Below are positions 8,601 through 16,720 of a stretch of DNA of 64,000 nucleotides, piece by piece. Below the pieces are notes generated by a model that saw only the letters and a list, made by a program, of their open reading frames with translations, was not told where the DNA came from and did not search any database. Origin of the DNA: Nonomuraea ceibae (lineage in GTDB: Bacteria > Actinomycetota > Actinomycetes > Streptosporangiales > Streptosporangiaceae); assembly GCF_019396325.1 (NCBI RefSeq), contig NZ_JAHKRO010000012.1, forward strand, positions 1-64,000, given 5' to 3'. The position numbers were made by a program, and so were the translations under genes. Numbering within the stretch: position 1 is the stretch's first letter; each line of letters opens with the position of its first letter.

Positions 8601-8708
8601 CGGACGGCCCGCCTTCCGCGGCGACGGATGATCTCAGCCGGGATCCTAGCCCCGCCCTGCGCCCGCTTCGCGGAGGACGCGCGGCCGGGGAGCCGGTCAG
8701 GGAGCAGG

Positions 8709-9311
8709 TCAGGCCGCCGTGGCCGGTGCGCGCAGGGTCCTGAGCGCTCCGGACCAGGCGATGACCTCGTCCAGCAGCTCCATCAGCGTGGACTCCTGGT
8801 GCGGGCCGGGGGTGATCACGCCGGGGTCGGTAGGGGCGGTGGTCTCGAAGTCGGTGAACGCCGACAGCGCCACCTGGGTGCGCACGTTGGCCGCGCCGAG
8901 CTCGGTCATGACCTGCCGCAGGTGCTCGACCGCGCGTACGCCGCCGTGGACGCCGTGGCTGACGAAGCCGGCCGCCTTGTCGGCCCATTCGGCGTACAGG
9001 AAGTCGATGGCGTTCTTCAGCGCGGCGGGGGCGGAGTGGTTGTACTCCGGGGTGACGAACACGAACCCGTCGAAGGAGGCGACGGTCTCGGCCCAGCGGT
9101 GCGTGTGCGCGTGCCGGTAGTCGCCGAACAGGGCGGGCGCCGGCTCGTCCAGCACCGGCAGGTCGTACTCGGCGAGGTCCACGACCTCGAAGGCGGCCTC
9201 GCCCGCCGCGACGGCGGGGTGGCGGGCGGCGGCCTCGGCGACCCAGCGGGCGGCGACGGCGGTGCGGCGGTGGGGGCGGGTGCTGCCGACGACGACGGCG
9301 ATCCTGATCAC
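8709..9311 (-). CDS. NAD(P)H-dependent FMN reductase
   Basis: A 200-residue flavodoxin-fold reductase. The GTG at 9311 is chosen for the GAGGAG site just upstream and because the first strand IRIAVVVGSTRPHRRT, with its phosphate-binding loop, follows immediately. Further family marks are the TPEYNHSAPAALKNAIDFLY motif, which binds the isoalloxazine ring, and a GVHGGVRAVEHLR helix. It probably reduces FMN or quinones in the cytoplasm. It is divergent from a TetR-family gene at 9421, with the AT-rich intergenic region between them, so the TetR protein is its likely regulator. Confidence 0.88.
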   Translation of the reverse strand: MIRIAVVVGSTRPHRRTAVAARWVAEAAARHPAVAAGEAAFEVVDLAEYDLPVLDEPAPALFGDYRHAHTHRWAETVASFDGFVFVTPEYNHSAPAALKNAIDFLYAEWADKAAGFVSHGVHGGVRAVEHLRQVMTELGAANVRTQVALSAFTDFETTAPTDPGVITPGPHQESTLMELLDEVIAWSGALRTLRAPATAA

Positions 9312-9361
9312 GTCTGTCTCCTCATGCTCCGGTGCGGCGGCCCGGTGGCCGGACCTCCGGT

Positions 9362-9393
9362 AAAGTACAACGGGCATGGCAAAAAGTAAAACG
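9362..9393. promoter_or_regulatory. Direct repeats, candidate TetR operator
   Basis: AAAGTACAACG (9362-9372) and AAAGTAAAACG (9383-9393) differ at one base and are spaced 21 bases apart, two helical turns, placing them on the same DNA face. They lie in the AT-rich divergent region between the FMN reductase and the TetR gene. Confidence 0.45.
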
Positions 9394-9420
9394 TCTATTG
9401 CATTTTGGGAAGGGTTCCGG

Positions 9421-10038
9421 ATGAGCCGGGAAGACAAGCGCAGGGCGATCCTGGCCGGTGCGCTGACAGTGTTCGCCCGCGACGGCTACACCCGTGCCGG
9501 CATCGACACGATCGCCCGCGCGGCCGGGGTGTCCACGCGCACGATCTACAACCACTTCACCGACAAGGCCGAACTGTTCCAGGCCGTCATCCAGGACAGC
9601 GCCGCCCGGGCGGCCGACGCCCAGATCGCCGTCATCGACCGCCACCTGCGCAAGATCACCGACCTGGAGGCCGACCTCGTCGACTTCGGCCGCGAGCTCA
9701 CCGCGCCCACCGGCGACGGGCAGGCCGGGCACTTCGCCCTGGTCCGGCAGATCAACGCCGAAGCCGGGCACATCCCCCAGGCCGCGATCGACGCCTGGCA
9801 GGAAACCGGGCCGCTACGGGTGCGCCGGGCGCTGGCCGCCCACCTGCGGCGCTGGAGCGAGCAGGGGCTCCTGCACGCCGAGGACCCCGACCGGGCAGCC
9901 GTCCACCTGCTGCTCCTGATCTCCGTCCACGATCCGTCCTACCGGGGCGCCGAGCCCACCGACGCCGAGATCACCCGGACCGTCACCGCCGGCGTCCGCG
10001 CCTTCCTGTACGGCCACCTGCGCGCCCGCCCCGAATGA
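9421..10038 (+). CDS. TetR-family transcriptional regulator
   Basis: A 205-residue repressor-type protein. The N-terminal helix-turn-helix is complete: RRAILAGALTVFARDGY, IDTIARAAGVSTRTIYNHF, TDKAELF. The ATG at 9421 is preferred over one at 9376: GGGAAGGG lies six bases before it, and the codons between the two ATGs are AT-rich and unlike coding DNA here. The C-terminal ligand domain resembles the TetR_C groups found in actinobacteria (GHFALVRQINAEAGHIP). It is divergent from the FMN reductase and probably controls it and itself through the direct repeats upstream. Confidence 0.9.
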   Translation: MSREDKRRAILAGALTVFARDGYTRAGIDTIARAAGVSTRTIYNHFTDKAELFQAVIQDSAARAADAQIAVIDRHLRKITDLEADLVDFGRELTAPTGDGQAGHFALVRQINAEAGHIPQAAIDAWQETGPLRVRRALAAHLRRWSEQGLLHAEDPDRAAVHLLLLISVHDPSYRGAEPTDAEITRTVTAGVRAFLYGHLRARPE

Positions 10039-10048
10039 GCGGGCGCGG

Positions 10049-10588
10049 CTAGACCCCGAGCAGGTCCGTGAGGTCGTCGGCGTGCTCCTCCTCCTCTTCC
10101 AGGATCGACTCCATGAGCCGGCGGGTGGTCGGGTCGCCGTCGCCGAGCCAGCGGATGATCTCCTGGTAGGTGGAGATGACGATGCGTTCGGCCCAGAGAT
10201 TGGCCTGCAGCAGGGCCCGCAGGTCGGTGTCCTCAGGGACCTGGTAGTCGGTGTGCGAGCGCTGGACCAGCTTGGCCGGGTCGAGATCGGGCTCGCCGCC
10301 GAGCTGGCTCACGCGCTCGGCCGCGCGCAGGGCGTGGTTGAGCTCCTCCTTGGCGTGCTCGGTGAACTCCTCCGCCACCTGCGCGCGGTCGATGCCCTTG
10401 GCGGAGATGGCATGCCTGGTGTAGCGGAGCCAGCACACCACCTCGGTGGCGATCACGTCGTTGAGGACCTCGACGACCTTGCTCGGGTCATGGCCGAACG
10501 TCTGCGTGATCGGCCCCTCGTCCATCTTCTGGCGTACCTGGTCACGAATTCTGGTGACATCCAGTACGAAGTCATCCGTCTGCGTCAT
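10049..10588 (-). CDS. Ferritin-like (bacterioferritin-type) di-iron protein
   Basis: A 179-residue four-helix protein. The ATG at 10588 has GGGGAAG upstream; a longer in-frame extension has antisense-like composition and was not used. Di-iron ligands are visible in order: ATEVVCWLRY (Glu), EEFTEHAKEELNHA (Glu, ExxH), ANLWAERIVISTYQEII (Glu) and EEEEEHADDL (Glu, ExxH). It probably stores or oxidises iron, or protects DNA under stress, as a cage of subunits in the cytoplasm. The Met that binds haem in true bacterioferritin is not apparent. It is convergent with the TetR gene (10-base gap) and downstream of the phosphatase gene. Confidence 0.88.
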   Translation of the reverse strand: MTQTDDFVLDVTRIRDQVRQKMDEGPITQTFGHDPSKVVEVLNDVIATEVVCWLRYTRHAISAKGIDRAQVAEEFTEHAKEELNHALRAAERVSQLGGEPDLDPAKLVQRSHTDYQVPEDTDLRALLQANLWAERIVISTYQEIIRWLGDGDPTTRRLMESILEEEEEHADDLTDLLGV

Positions 10589-10677
10589 GTGCTTCCCCGT
10601 TTCCCCCGGTGCCTTCTCGGTTCGAAGGTAACTTCGCCGGGGCCTCCACCTGGGTTGCGACACGTGCCGGCCGGGAT

Positions 10678-12396
10678 TCAGCCCGGCGTGCGCAGGGCCA
10701 GCATGGCGACGTCGTCCTCGTTGTTGGCGGGGCGCACGGCGGCCAGGAGCAGGTCGCACAGGCCGGGCAGCGGGTGGTGGGAGAGGGAGACGGCGTGCTG
10801 CCGCAGGCGGTCCATGCCCTCGTCGAGGCTGTGGCCGGGCGACTCGATCAGGCCGTCGGTGTAGAACAGCAGGGTGGCGCGGGGCGGCAGGTCGAGGACG
10901 GCGTCCTGGCGCTCGGTGCCGATGCCGGTGCCGAGCAGCAGGCCGCCCGCCTCCTCCAGATAGCGGGAGCGGCCGTCGGACTCGATCAGCAGGGGCGGCG
11001 GGTGCCCCGCGCTGGACCAGCGCAGGCGCCAGCCGCCGTCCAGGGGCTCGACCCGGGCGAAGACGACGGTGGCCATCGTGGTCTCGGCGATGCGACTCAC
11101 CGCCTGGTCGAGCCGGTTCAGGATCTTGCTGGGACTCTCCTCCAGGTCGGCGGCGTAGGCGCGCAGCATGTTGCAGACCTGCGCCATGCCCGCCGCGGCG
11201 TCCAGGTCGTGGCCGACCACGTCGCCGATCACCAGGCCGATCGCCCCGTCGGGCAGGGCGAACGCGTCGTACCAGTCGCCGCCCACGTCGGAGGCGTGCG
11301 GGGCGGGCAGGTAGCAGGCGTCCAGCTCCAGGCCGGGCACCCGGGGGAGCTGCGGCAGCAGGTGGCGCTGCATGGTCTCGGCGACGCGGCGCTGCCGCTC
11401 GTACAGGCGGGCGTTGTCCAGAGCGATGCCGGCGCGGCGCGCGATGTCCTCCAGCAGGACCAGGTCGGCGCCGGTGAACGGGGCGGGCCGCTCGGAGCGG
11501 CCCAGGGTCATGGCGCCGACGACCTCACGTACGGTGCGCATCGGGGCGATGCACGCCGAGTGCATGCCCGTGGCCTGGAAGAGCTTCCGCTGCATGACCG
11601 CGACGTCGGAGTCGGGCTCCCCCTGGTAGGTGCTCGGACCGATGAGCGCGGCCGTTACCCCGCGCAGCGCCCGCGACAGCGGCATGGACGACTCCTGCGG
11701 CACCGGCGGCATCGGGACTTCGAGGTTCCTGCGGTGCCGCAGCACGCCGTTCTCGTGGTGGACGACGGCGGCGCGGGTCACGCCGCCCTCCTCGGTGAGC
11801 AGGTCGATCACCACCCAGTCGGCCAGCAGCGGCACCACCAGGCGGATCAGCTGGCGCAGCGTCTCGTCGGCGTCCAGCGTGGAGGTGAGCCTCGTGGTGG
11901 TCTCGGCCAGCAGGGCCAGGCGGTCCAGCTCCGACATGGCCGGGGACGGGTGCGCGGGCTCGGTGGACGGGGACGCGGTGACCTCGTGGAAGAGCACCAG
12001 CGCGCCCCGCTGTTCGGTGCCGGTCCGGCAGGCGGTCACCACCCAGGAGATCGGCATCAGCGAGCCGTCCCCGCGTTCGAACCACTCCTCCTCGCCCTGC
12101 GCGGTGCGGCCCGCGACGAACGGCTCCCGCATCACGCACACGCTCGGGGGCAGCGTCTCGCCGCTCCTCCCTCGGTGCAGCAGGTCGTGGGCGTCACGGC
12201 CGAGCAGCTCCTCGGCGGGGCGGCGCAGCAGGTTCGCGGCCCGCCGGTTGACCTCGACGATCCGGCCCTGGGCGTCGACCACGAGCGCGCCCGCGTCGGA
12301 CAGATCGCCCAGGTGGCGGCGGCGCGCGCCGTCCACCGTCACGGACGGCCCGCCGTCTCCGGCGGCCGCGTGACCGGCACTCCTGCCCTCGTTCAT
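10678..12396 (-). CDS. PAS-GAF-SpoIIE (PP2C) phosphatase
   Basis: A 572-residue soluble signalling protein. A PAS domain lies at about residues 30-150 (ALVVDAQGRIVEVNRRAANLL), a GAF domain at about 165-330, and a SpoIIE/PP2C Ser/Thr phosphatase at about 350-570. Metal-binding acidic residues are visible in DVGGDWYDAF, IGDVVGHDLDAA and EDDVAMLAL. In actinobacteria such proteins dephosphorylate anti-sigma-factor antagonists in response to a ligand or redox signal sensed by PAS/GAF. No cognate anti-sigma or antagonist gene lies next to it, so its partner is elsewhere. The gene is alone between the ferritin-like gene and the divergent DUF4184 gene. Confidence 0.92.
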   Translation of the reverse strand: MNEGRSAGHAAAGDGGPSVTVDGARRRHLGDLSDAGALVVDAQGRIVEVNRRAANLLRRPAEELLGRDAHDLLHRGRSGETLPPSVCVMREPFVAGRTAQGEEEWFERGDGSLMPISWVVTACRTGTEQRGALVLFHEVTASPSTEPAHPSPAMSELDRLALLAETTTRLTSTLDADETLRQLIRLVVPLLADWVVIDLLTEEGGVTRAAVVHHENGVLRHRRNLEVPMPPVPQESSMPLSRALRGVTAALIGPSTYQGEPDSDVAVMQRKLFQATGMHSACIAPMRTVREVVGAMTLGRSERPAPFTGADLVLLEDIARRAGIALDNARLYERQRRVAETMQRHLLPQLPRVPGLELDACYLPAPHASDVGGDWYDAFALPDGAIGLVIGDVVGHDLDAAAGMAQVCNMLRAYAADLEESPSKILNRLDQAVSRIAETTMATVVFARVEPLDGGWRLRWSSAGHPPPLLIESDGRSRYLEEAGGLLLGTGIGTERQDAVLDLPPRATLLFYTDGLIESPGHSLDEGMDRLRQHAVSLSHHPLPGLCDLLLAAVRPANNEDDVAMLALRTPG

Positions 12397-12503
12397 GCAC
12401 CGGCCACTACCCAGAAGAGCCGGGGGTTGACAAACACGTTGTGCGCAAGCCGGGGGAGCGCCGCCGTGGTTGGCGGGCGGGGGGCGTGTGTCGATAATGG
12501 CGG

Positions 12504-13247
12504 GTGCCCTTCACGTTGAGCCATATGGTGGCGATCCTGCCGGTGCGGCGGTGGTTACCCGCGTCGGCGCTGGCGATCGGGGCGGTGGTGCCTGATGCGC
12601 CCTACTACCTGCCTCTGCCCTTCTCGTCGGCGAACACGCATACGTGGTGGGGGGCGCTGCTGCTGGGCGTGCCGGTGGGGGTGGCGCTGCTCCTGCTGTT
12701 CCACCTGGGGCTGCGCAAGCCGCTGACCGCGCTGGCGCCCGCCGCGCTGCGGGCCCGGCTGCCCGGCGTGGTGCGGCCGGCGCCGGTGGCCGTGGTGGCC
12801 GCGTTGCTCGCCGGGATGGCCACGCACCTGGTCTGGGACGCGTTCACGCAGGCCGGCGGCTACGCCGTGGCGCACTGGCAGGCGTTGCGGCAGCCGGTCG
12901 CGGGCGCGCACCGGGTGTTCAACGTGCTGATGTACGTCAGCTCGGCGGGCGGCCTGCTCGTCCTGGGCGGCTGGCTCCTGCGGTGGTACCGGCGGGCGCC
13001 GGTCGCCCAGGACGAGCACGCCGACCGGGGGCCGCGGGTCACGGGCCGGGCGCGCGGCGCGGTGCTGGCCGCGGCCGTTCTCGCCACGGCCGTCGGCGCC
13101 GTGGCCGGCGCGACGTCGGAGCGTGCCGCGGTGAGCGACTACGACCTGGTACGGAGCACGATCCTGGGCGGCGCCGACGGCGTGGCGCTGGCCCTCGCCT
13201 GTTACGTGCTCGCCTGGCACGGCTGGACCGCGTTCAGCCGCCGGTGA
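12504..13247 (+). CDS. DUF4184-family membrane protein
   Basis: A 247-residue polytopic membrane protein starting with GTG. The N-terminus PFTLSHMVAILPVRRW and the PDAPYYL motif are the hallmark of DUF4184; about five to six hydrophobic helices follow. The family is widespread in actinobacteria and of unknown function, although the conserved His/Asp at the N-terminus recalls membrane-embedded metal-dependent hydrolases. No operon partner is evident; the downstream kinase starts 123 bases later. Confidence 0.85.
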   Translation: MPFTLSHMVAILPVRRWLPASALAIGAVVPDAPYYLPLPFSSANTHTWWGALLLGVPVGVALLLLFHLGLRKPLTALAPAALRARLPGVVRPAPVAVVAALLAGMATHLVWDAFTQAGGYAVAHWQALRQPVAGAHRVFNVLMYVSSAGGLLVLGGWLLRWYRRAPVAQDEHADRGPRVTGRARGAVLAAAVLATAVGAVAGATSERAAVSDYDLVRSTILGGADGVALALACYVLAWHGWTAFSRR

Positions 13248-13370
13248 CACCGGCGCCCCGGCCGCTGATTTCACGGCCCGGCCGGGCGCACCGCCTGGAG
13301 CGGTTCGGAGCCGCCGGGAACGGCGGCGCGACGGCGGAACCGATCCGGTGTTTGAGTACTGTGGCTGCGC

Positions 13371-14273
13371 ATGACGGAAACGGAGATCGAGATCACCGCG
13401 GACCTGGTCCGCGACCTGCTGCGGGAGCAGCATCCGGAACTGGCGGGGCTGGCCGTGCGCGAGGTGGCGGGCGGCTGGGGCAACCAGATGTGGCGTCTCG
13501 GGGACGAGCTGGCCGTGCGCATGCAGCGGATGGACCCCACTCCGGAGCTCCAGCTCAAGGAGCGGCGGTGGCTGCCCGTGCTGGCCCCGCGCCTGCCGCT
13601 CCCGGTGCCGGCCCCGGTGCGGTCCGGCGAGCCGTCCGAGCGTTTCCCCAAGCACTGGACCGTGATGACGTGGGTTCCCGGCGAGCCGCTGGACCACGGC
13701 ACGATCAGCCGCGGCGCCCACGCGGCCGACGCGCTGGCGGGCTTCCTGCGGGCGCTCCACGTGGAGGCGCCCGCCGACGCGCCGATGGCCACGGACCGCC
13801 GCGCCCATCCCCGGGACCGCACGGCCGGCTTCGAGGAGTTCCTGCAGGCCCTCGACCCCGATGCCGTCGGTGACGCGAGCGCCGTGCGGGACGTGTGGGC
13901 CGACGCCGTCGCGGCCCCGGAGTGGGCGGGCCCGCCGGTGTGGGTGCACGGCGACCTGCATCCCGCGAACGTCGTCGTCACGGACGGCACGCTCTCGGGC
14001 GTCATCGACTTCGGTGACCTGTTCGCCGGCGATCCGGCCTGGGACCTCGCCGCCGCGTGGGTGCTGCTGCCCTCCGGCGCCGCCGCACGCTTCTTCGACA
14101 GCTACGGGCGTGCCGACGAGGCGGCGATCCGGCGCGCCCGCGGGCTGGCCGCCGCGAAGAGCCTCTTCCTGATGCTCATGGGGCAGAACGGGGACCGGGG
14201 CCTGCCCGGCGGCAAGCCGCACTGGGGACCCGCGGGCCGGGCGGCGCTCGACCGCGTCCTGAAGGGCGTCTGA
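13371..14273 (+). CDS. APH-fold phosphotransferase
   Basis: A 300-residue kinase of the aminoglycoside/macrolide phosphotransferase fold. The catalytic loop VWVHGDLHPANVVV (Asp and Asn in HGDxxxxN) and the metal-binding VIDFGDLFAGDPAWDLA are complete. The N-lobe carries GGWGNQMWRLG and DELAVRMQRM. Substrate could be an antibiotic or a metabolite such as a sugar or choline; a role in resistance should not be assumed. It is the first of four APH-fold kinases in the window. Confidence 0.88.
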   Translation: MTETEIEITADLVRDLLREQHPELAGLAVREVAGGWGNQMWRLGDELAVRMQRMDPTPELQLKERRWLPVLAPRLPLPVPAPVRSGEPSERFPKHWTVMTWVPGEPLDHGTISRGAHAADALAGFLRALHVEAPADAPMATDRRAHPRDRTAGFEEFLQALDPDAVGDASAVRDVWADAVAAPEWAGPPVWVHGDLHPANVVVTDGTLSGVIDFGDLFAGDPAWDLAAAWVLLPSGAAARFFDSYGRADEAAIRRARGLAAAKSLFLMLMGQNGDRGLPGGKPHWGPAGRAALDRVLKGV

Positions 14274-14289
14274 CGCACGTCGGCCCGGC

Positions 14290-15213
14290 TCAGCGGCTCA
14301 CGATCGTCTGCCGCTCGATCCGGGACAGCTTCTCCGGGTTGCGCACGTGGTAGGCGCCGGTGACGTAGCCGTTCTCCAGCCGCACCGCCACCACGCCGTC
14401 GATCTCGCCGTTGAGCCGGATGAGCAGCCCCGGGCCGCCGTTGATCTGCACCAGCTCGGCCGTCCTGTCCGCGTCGCGCCGCCACCAGCCGCCGGCCAGC
14501 AGGCGGGCCACCTTGCCGGCCCCCACGACGGGGCGCAGCAGGGCGTGCCTGACGCCGCCGCCGTCGCTCAGCGCGACGACGTCCGGCGCGAGGATGTCGA
14601 GCAGGCTCTGCAGCTCGCCGGTCTCGACCGCCCGCTGGAAGGCCCGGAGCGCGGCCCGGTGCTCGGCGGGGGAGCCGGTGCCCCGGGGTCGCCGCGCGGC
14701 GACGTGCGCCCGCGCCCGGTAGGCGAGCTGCCGGACCGCGGCCGGGCTCTTGCCGACGGCCTCGGCGATCTCGTCGTAGTCCAGGTCGAACACCTCGCGC
14801 AGCACGAACACCGCCCGTTCGACCGGCTGCAGCGTCTCCAGCACCAGCAGCATCGCCATCGAGACGCTGTCGGCCAGCTCGACGTCCTCGGCCACGTCGG
14901 GCGCGGTCAGCAACGGCTCGGGCAGCCACGGCCCGACGTAGGACTCCTTGCGCCGCCCGAGCGCGCGCAGCCGGTCCAGCGCCTGCCGGGTGACGATCCG
15001 CACCAGGTAGGCGCGCTGCTCCCGCACGCTGTCAAGGTCGACGTCCACCCAGCGCAGCCAGGTCTCCTGGAGGACGTCCTCGGCGTCGGCGGCCGAGCCC
15101 AGCATCTCGTACGCGACCGTGAACAGCAGGTTGCGGTGGGCGACGAACACCTCGGTGGCGGGCTCCACCCGGTCGGGCCCGCCGGGCTGCCCTGCTGCCG
15201 TCCGTCCGCTCAT
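14290..15213 (-). CDS. ECF41-family RNA polymerase sigma factor
   Basis: A 307-residue sigma factor. ATG 15213 has AGGGG upstream. Region 2 (FVAHRNLLFTVAYEMLGSAADAED) and region 4 (FVLREVFDLDYDEIAEAVGKSPAAVRQ) are complete. A SnoaL-like C-terminal domain of about 110 residues follows, with the two signatures of the ECF41 group: a DGGG motif (LSDGGGVRH) and a NPDKL-type motif (RNPEKLSRI). In this group the C-terminal domain replaces a separate anti-sigma factor and tunes activity. As is typical for ECF41, a carboxymuconolactone-decarboxylase-like gene and an epimerase-like gene are the divergent neighbours. A predicted ECF41 promoter precedes the gene, so it probably activates itself. Confidence 0.93.
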   Translation of the reverse strand: MSGRTAAGQPGGPDRVEPATEVFVAHRNLLFTVAYEMLGSAADAEDVLQETWLRWVDVDLDSVREQRAYLVRIVTRQALDRLRALGRRKESYVGPWLPEPLLTAPDVAEDVELADSVSMAMLLVLETLQPVERAVFVLREVFDLDYDEIAEAVGKSPAAVRQLAYRARAHVAARRPRGTGSPAEHRAALRAFQRAVETGELQSLLDILAPDVVALSDGGGVRHALLRPVVGAGKVARLLAGGWWRRDADRTAELVQINGGPGLLIRLNGEIDGVVAVRLENGYVTGAYHVRNPEKLSRIERQTIVSR

Positions 15214-15257
15214 GCCTGGCCCCTGCCTGTCCGCACTCAGCTCTACCACACGCACAG

Positions 15258-15284
15258 GACGCCGCCGAGGGCCGTTCCGTAACA
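15258..15284 (-). promoter_or_regulatory. Predicted ECF41 promoter of the sigma factor gene
   Basis: On the minus strand the -35 element TGTTACG occupies 15284-15278 and the -10 element CGTC 15261-15258, with a 16-base spacer. This fits the published ECF41-type promoter shape (TGTCACA, 16 bases, CGTC) and is identical in both elements and spacing to the copy facing the other way. The start codon lies about 45 bases downstream. It predicts autoregulation. Confidence 0.7.
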
Positions 15285-15318
15285 CCCTCGGGCGGTGGTC
15301 CAGGTCACAGGCCGGCGC

Positions 15319-15345
15319 TGTTACGGAGCCCGGGCGGCCGGCGTC
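15319..15345 (+). promoter_or_regulatory. Predicted ECF41 promoter of the target operon
   Basis: TGTTACG at 15319-15325, a 16-base spacer, and CGTC at 15342-15345: the same elements and spacing as the divergent promoter at 15258-15284. The start codon of the first target gene is at 15419, leaving a leader of roughly 65-70 bases. Confidence 0.72.
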
Positions 15346-15418
15346 TCGTGGTCGTCAGGACGCCGTACGGACGAGCCGTGCGGCACGCGAGCCGAGTCCG
15401 CGAAGGGAAAGCCTCACC

Positions 15419-15916
15419 ATGTCCGGACCCACGACGACCGATCTCCGGTCGCGCATGCCCAACCCGCTGCCGTTCGTCCCCGAGCTGGCGGAGGTCGGCG
15501 GAGCCCTGCACAAGGTCATCAAGAACGGGTCGATCCCGCAGGTCACCGTCCACCTGCTGCAACTGCGCGCCGGGCAGCTGCTCGGCAGCACGTACTTCAC
15601 GATCAGGGAGACCGGGAACCTGCGCCGGGAGGGGGAGCCGGAGGAGCGCATCACCGCCGTGGCCACCTGGCGGGACGCCACCTGCTTCACCGACGCCGAG
15701 CGGGTCGCGCTGGAGCTGGTCGAGGCCGTGCTCACGCCGAACCCGTCGGGCGAGCGCGTCCCCGACGAGCTGTACGCCAGGGCGGCGGCCCTCTATGACG
15801 ACAAGGCGCTGTGGACGCTCGTCATGGCGATCGCCCACATCGGCTTCTTCACCCCCGCCGCCCTGATCGCCAAGCCGATCCCCGGCATGCCCCCCGGCCA
15901 GAACTACCACGTGTGA
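15419..15916 (+). CDS. Carboxymuconolactone-decarboxylase-like (AhpD-fold) protein
   Basis: A 165-residue protein of the AhpD/CMD fold, ATG at 15419 behind AGGGAAAG. The helix pattern is intact (QLRAGQLLGS, AVATWRDATCFTDAERVALELVEAVL), but the redox motif is gone: where AhpD proteins have GCAYCVDMH this one has GSTYFTIRE, losing both cysteines and the histidine. Peroxidase or disulfide chemistry is therefore unlikely, and the protein may bind a ligand or act as a different enzyme. It is the first gene of the operon driven by the predicted ECF41 promoter, 14 bases before the epimerase gene. Confidence 0.85.
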   Translation: MSGPTTTDLRSRMPNPLPFVPELAEVGGALHKVIKNGSIPQVTVHLLQLRAGQLLGSTYFTIRETGNLRREGEPEERITAVATWRDATCFTDAERVALELVEAVLTPNPSGERVPDELYARAAALYDDKALWTLVMAIAHIGFFTPAALIAKPIPGMPPGQNYHV

Positions 15917-15930
15917 GAGAGGCGTACAGC

Positions 15931-16686
15931 ATGAGCATCACCAGGATCGCGGTGGCGGGGGCGACCGGGCGGCTGGGCCGCCACGTCGTCGGCGTGCTCA
16001 CCGAACGGGGGCACGAGGTCGTGCCGATGTCCCGGGCCACCGGCGTCGACGTGATCACCGGCGCCGGTCTGCCCGACGCGCTCACCGGGGTGGAGGTCGT
16101 CGTCGACGTCGCCTCGTGGCACGCCTCCGACGAGGAGGCGGCGACGGAGTTCTTCCGCGCCTCGGCCCGCAACCTGCACGAGTACGGGCGGCAGGCGGGG
16201 GTCGCCCGGATCGCCGTGGCGTCCATCATCGGCGTCGACAGGGTCACCGCCGGATTCCTCGCCGCCAAGAAGACGCACGAGGAGCTGCTGCTGTCCGGCC
16301 CGCTCCCCGTCCGGATCCTGCGCGCGGCGCAGTTCCACGAGTTCGTCGGCCAGCTCCTGGACTGGCAGCAGGGCGACGTCGCCTACGTCCCGGCCCTGCC
16401 CAGCCAGCTCGTGGCCTGCCGCGCCGTGGCCGAGGAGCTGGCCGGCCTCGCCCTCGGCCCCGAGCCGGACCCGGGCGCGCCGATCCCCGAGATCGCCGGG
16501 CCCCGCAAGGAGATCCTGGCGGAGGCGGCCGCGCTCCTCGGCGCCCGCCGGGGCGTCAAGGTCGTCGGCGTCGACGGCGCGGGCATGCCCGACGCGGAGC
16601 TCGCCGCCGAGGGCGCGTTCCTGCCCGGCCCGCACGCCAAGCTCGCCGGGCCCACCTTCCAGGAATGGCTCGGCGCCCAGCCCTGA
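15931..16686 (+). CDS. NAD(P)-binding epimerase/reductase (NmrA-like SDR)
   Basis: A 251-residue extended or atypical short-chain dehydrogenase. The N-terminal Rossmann motif VAGATGRLGRHVV is complete, and AVASIIGVDR and ILRAAQFHEFV follow the NmrA-like/epimerase pattern. The YxxxK catalytic pair of classical SDRs is not evident, as is usual in NmrA-like proteins. It is the second gene of the ECF41-controlled operon; an epimerase or oxidoreductase of this type is the common companion of ECF41 sigma factors. Substrate unknown. Confidence 0.88.
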   Translation: MSITRIAVAGATGRLGRHVVGVLTERGHEVVPMSRATGVDVITGAGLPDALTGVEVVVDVASWHASDEEAATEFFRASARNLHEYGRQAGVARIAVASIIGVDRVTAGFLAAKKTHEELLLSGPLPVRILRAAQFHEFVGQLLDWQQGDVAYVPALPSQLVACRAVAEELAGLALGPEPDPGAPIPEIAGPRKEILAEAAALLGARRGVKVVGVDGAGMPDAELAAEGAFLPGPHAKLAGPTFQEWLGAQP

Positions 16687-16720
16687 GCCGCCAGGCGATC
16701 ATCCGAAGAAGGGACACACG

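Noticed and set aside
9376..9420. Upstream ATG of the TetR gene as the start
   Set aside because: The 15 codons up to the next ATG are AT-rich and unlike coding DNA here; they contain the operator-like repeats, and the second ATG has the better ribosome site.
15303..15310. GGTCACAG as an alternative ECF41 -35 element
   Set aside because: No CGTC at 16-17 bases; the TGTTACG/CGTC pair just downstream fits in both elements and spacing.
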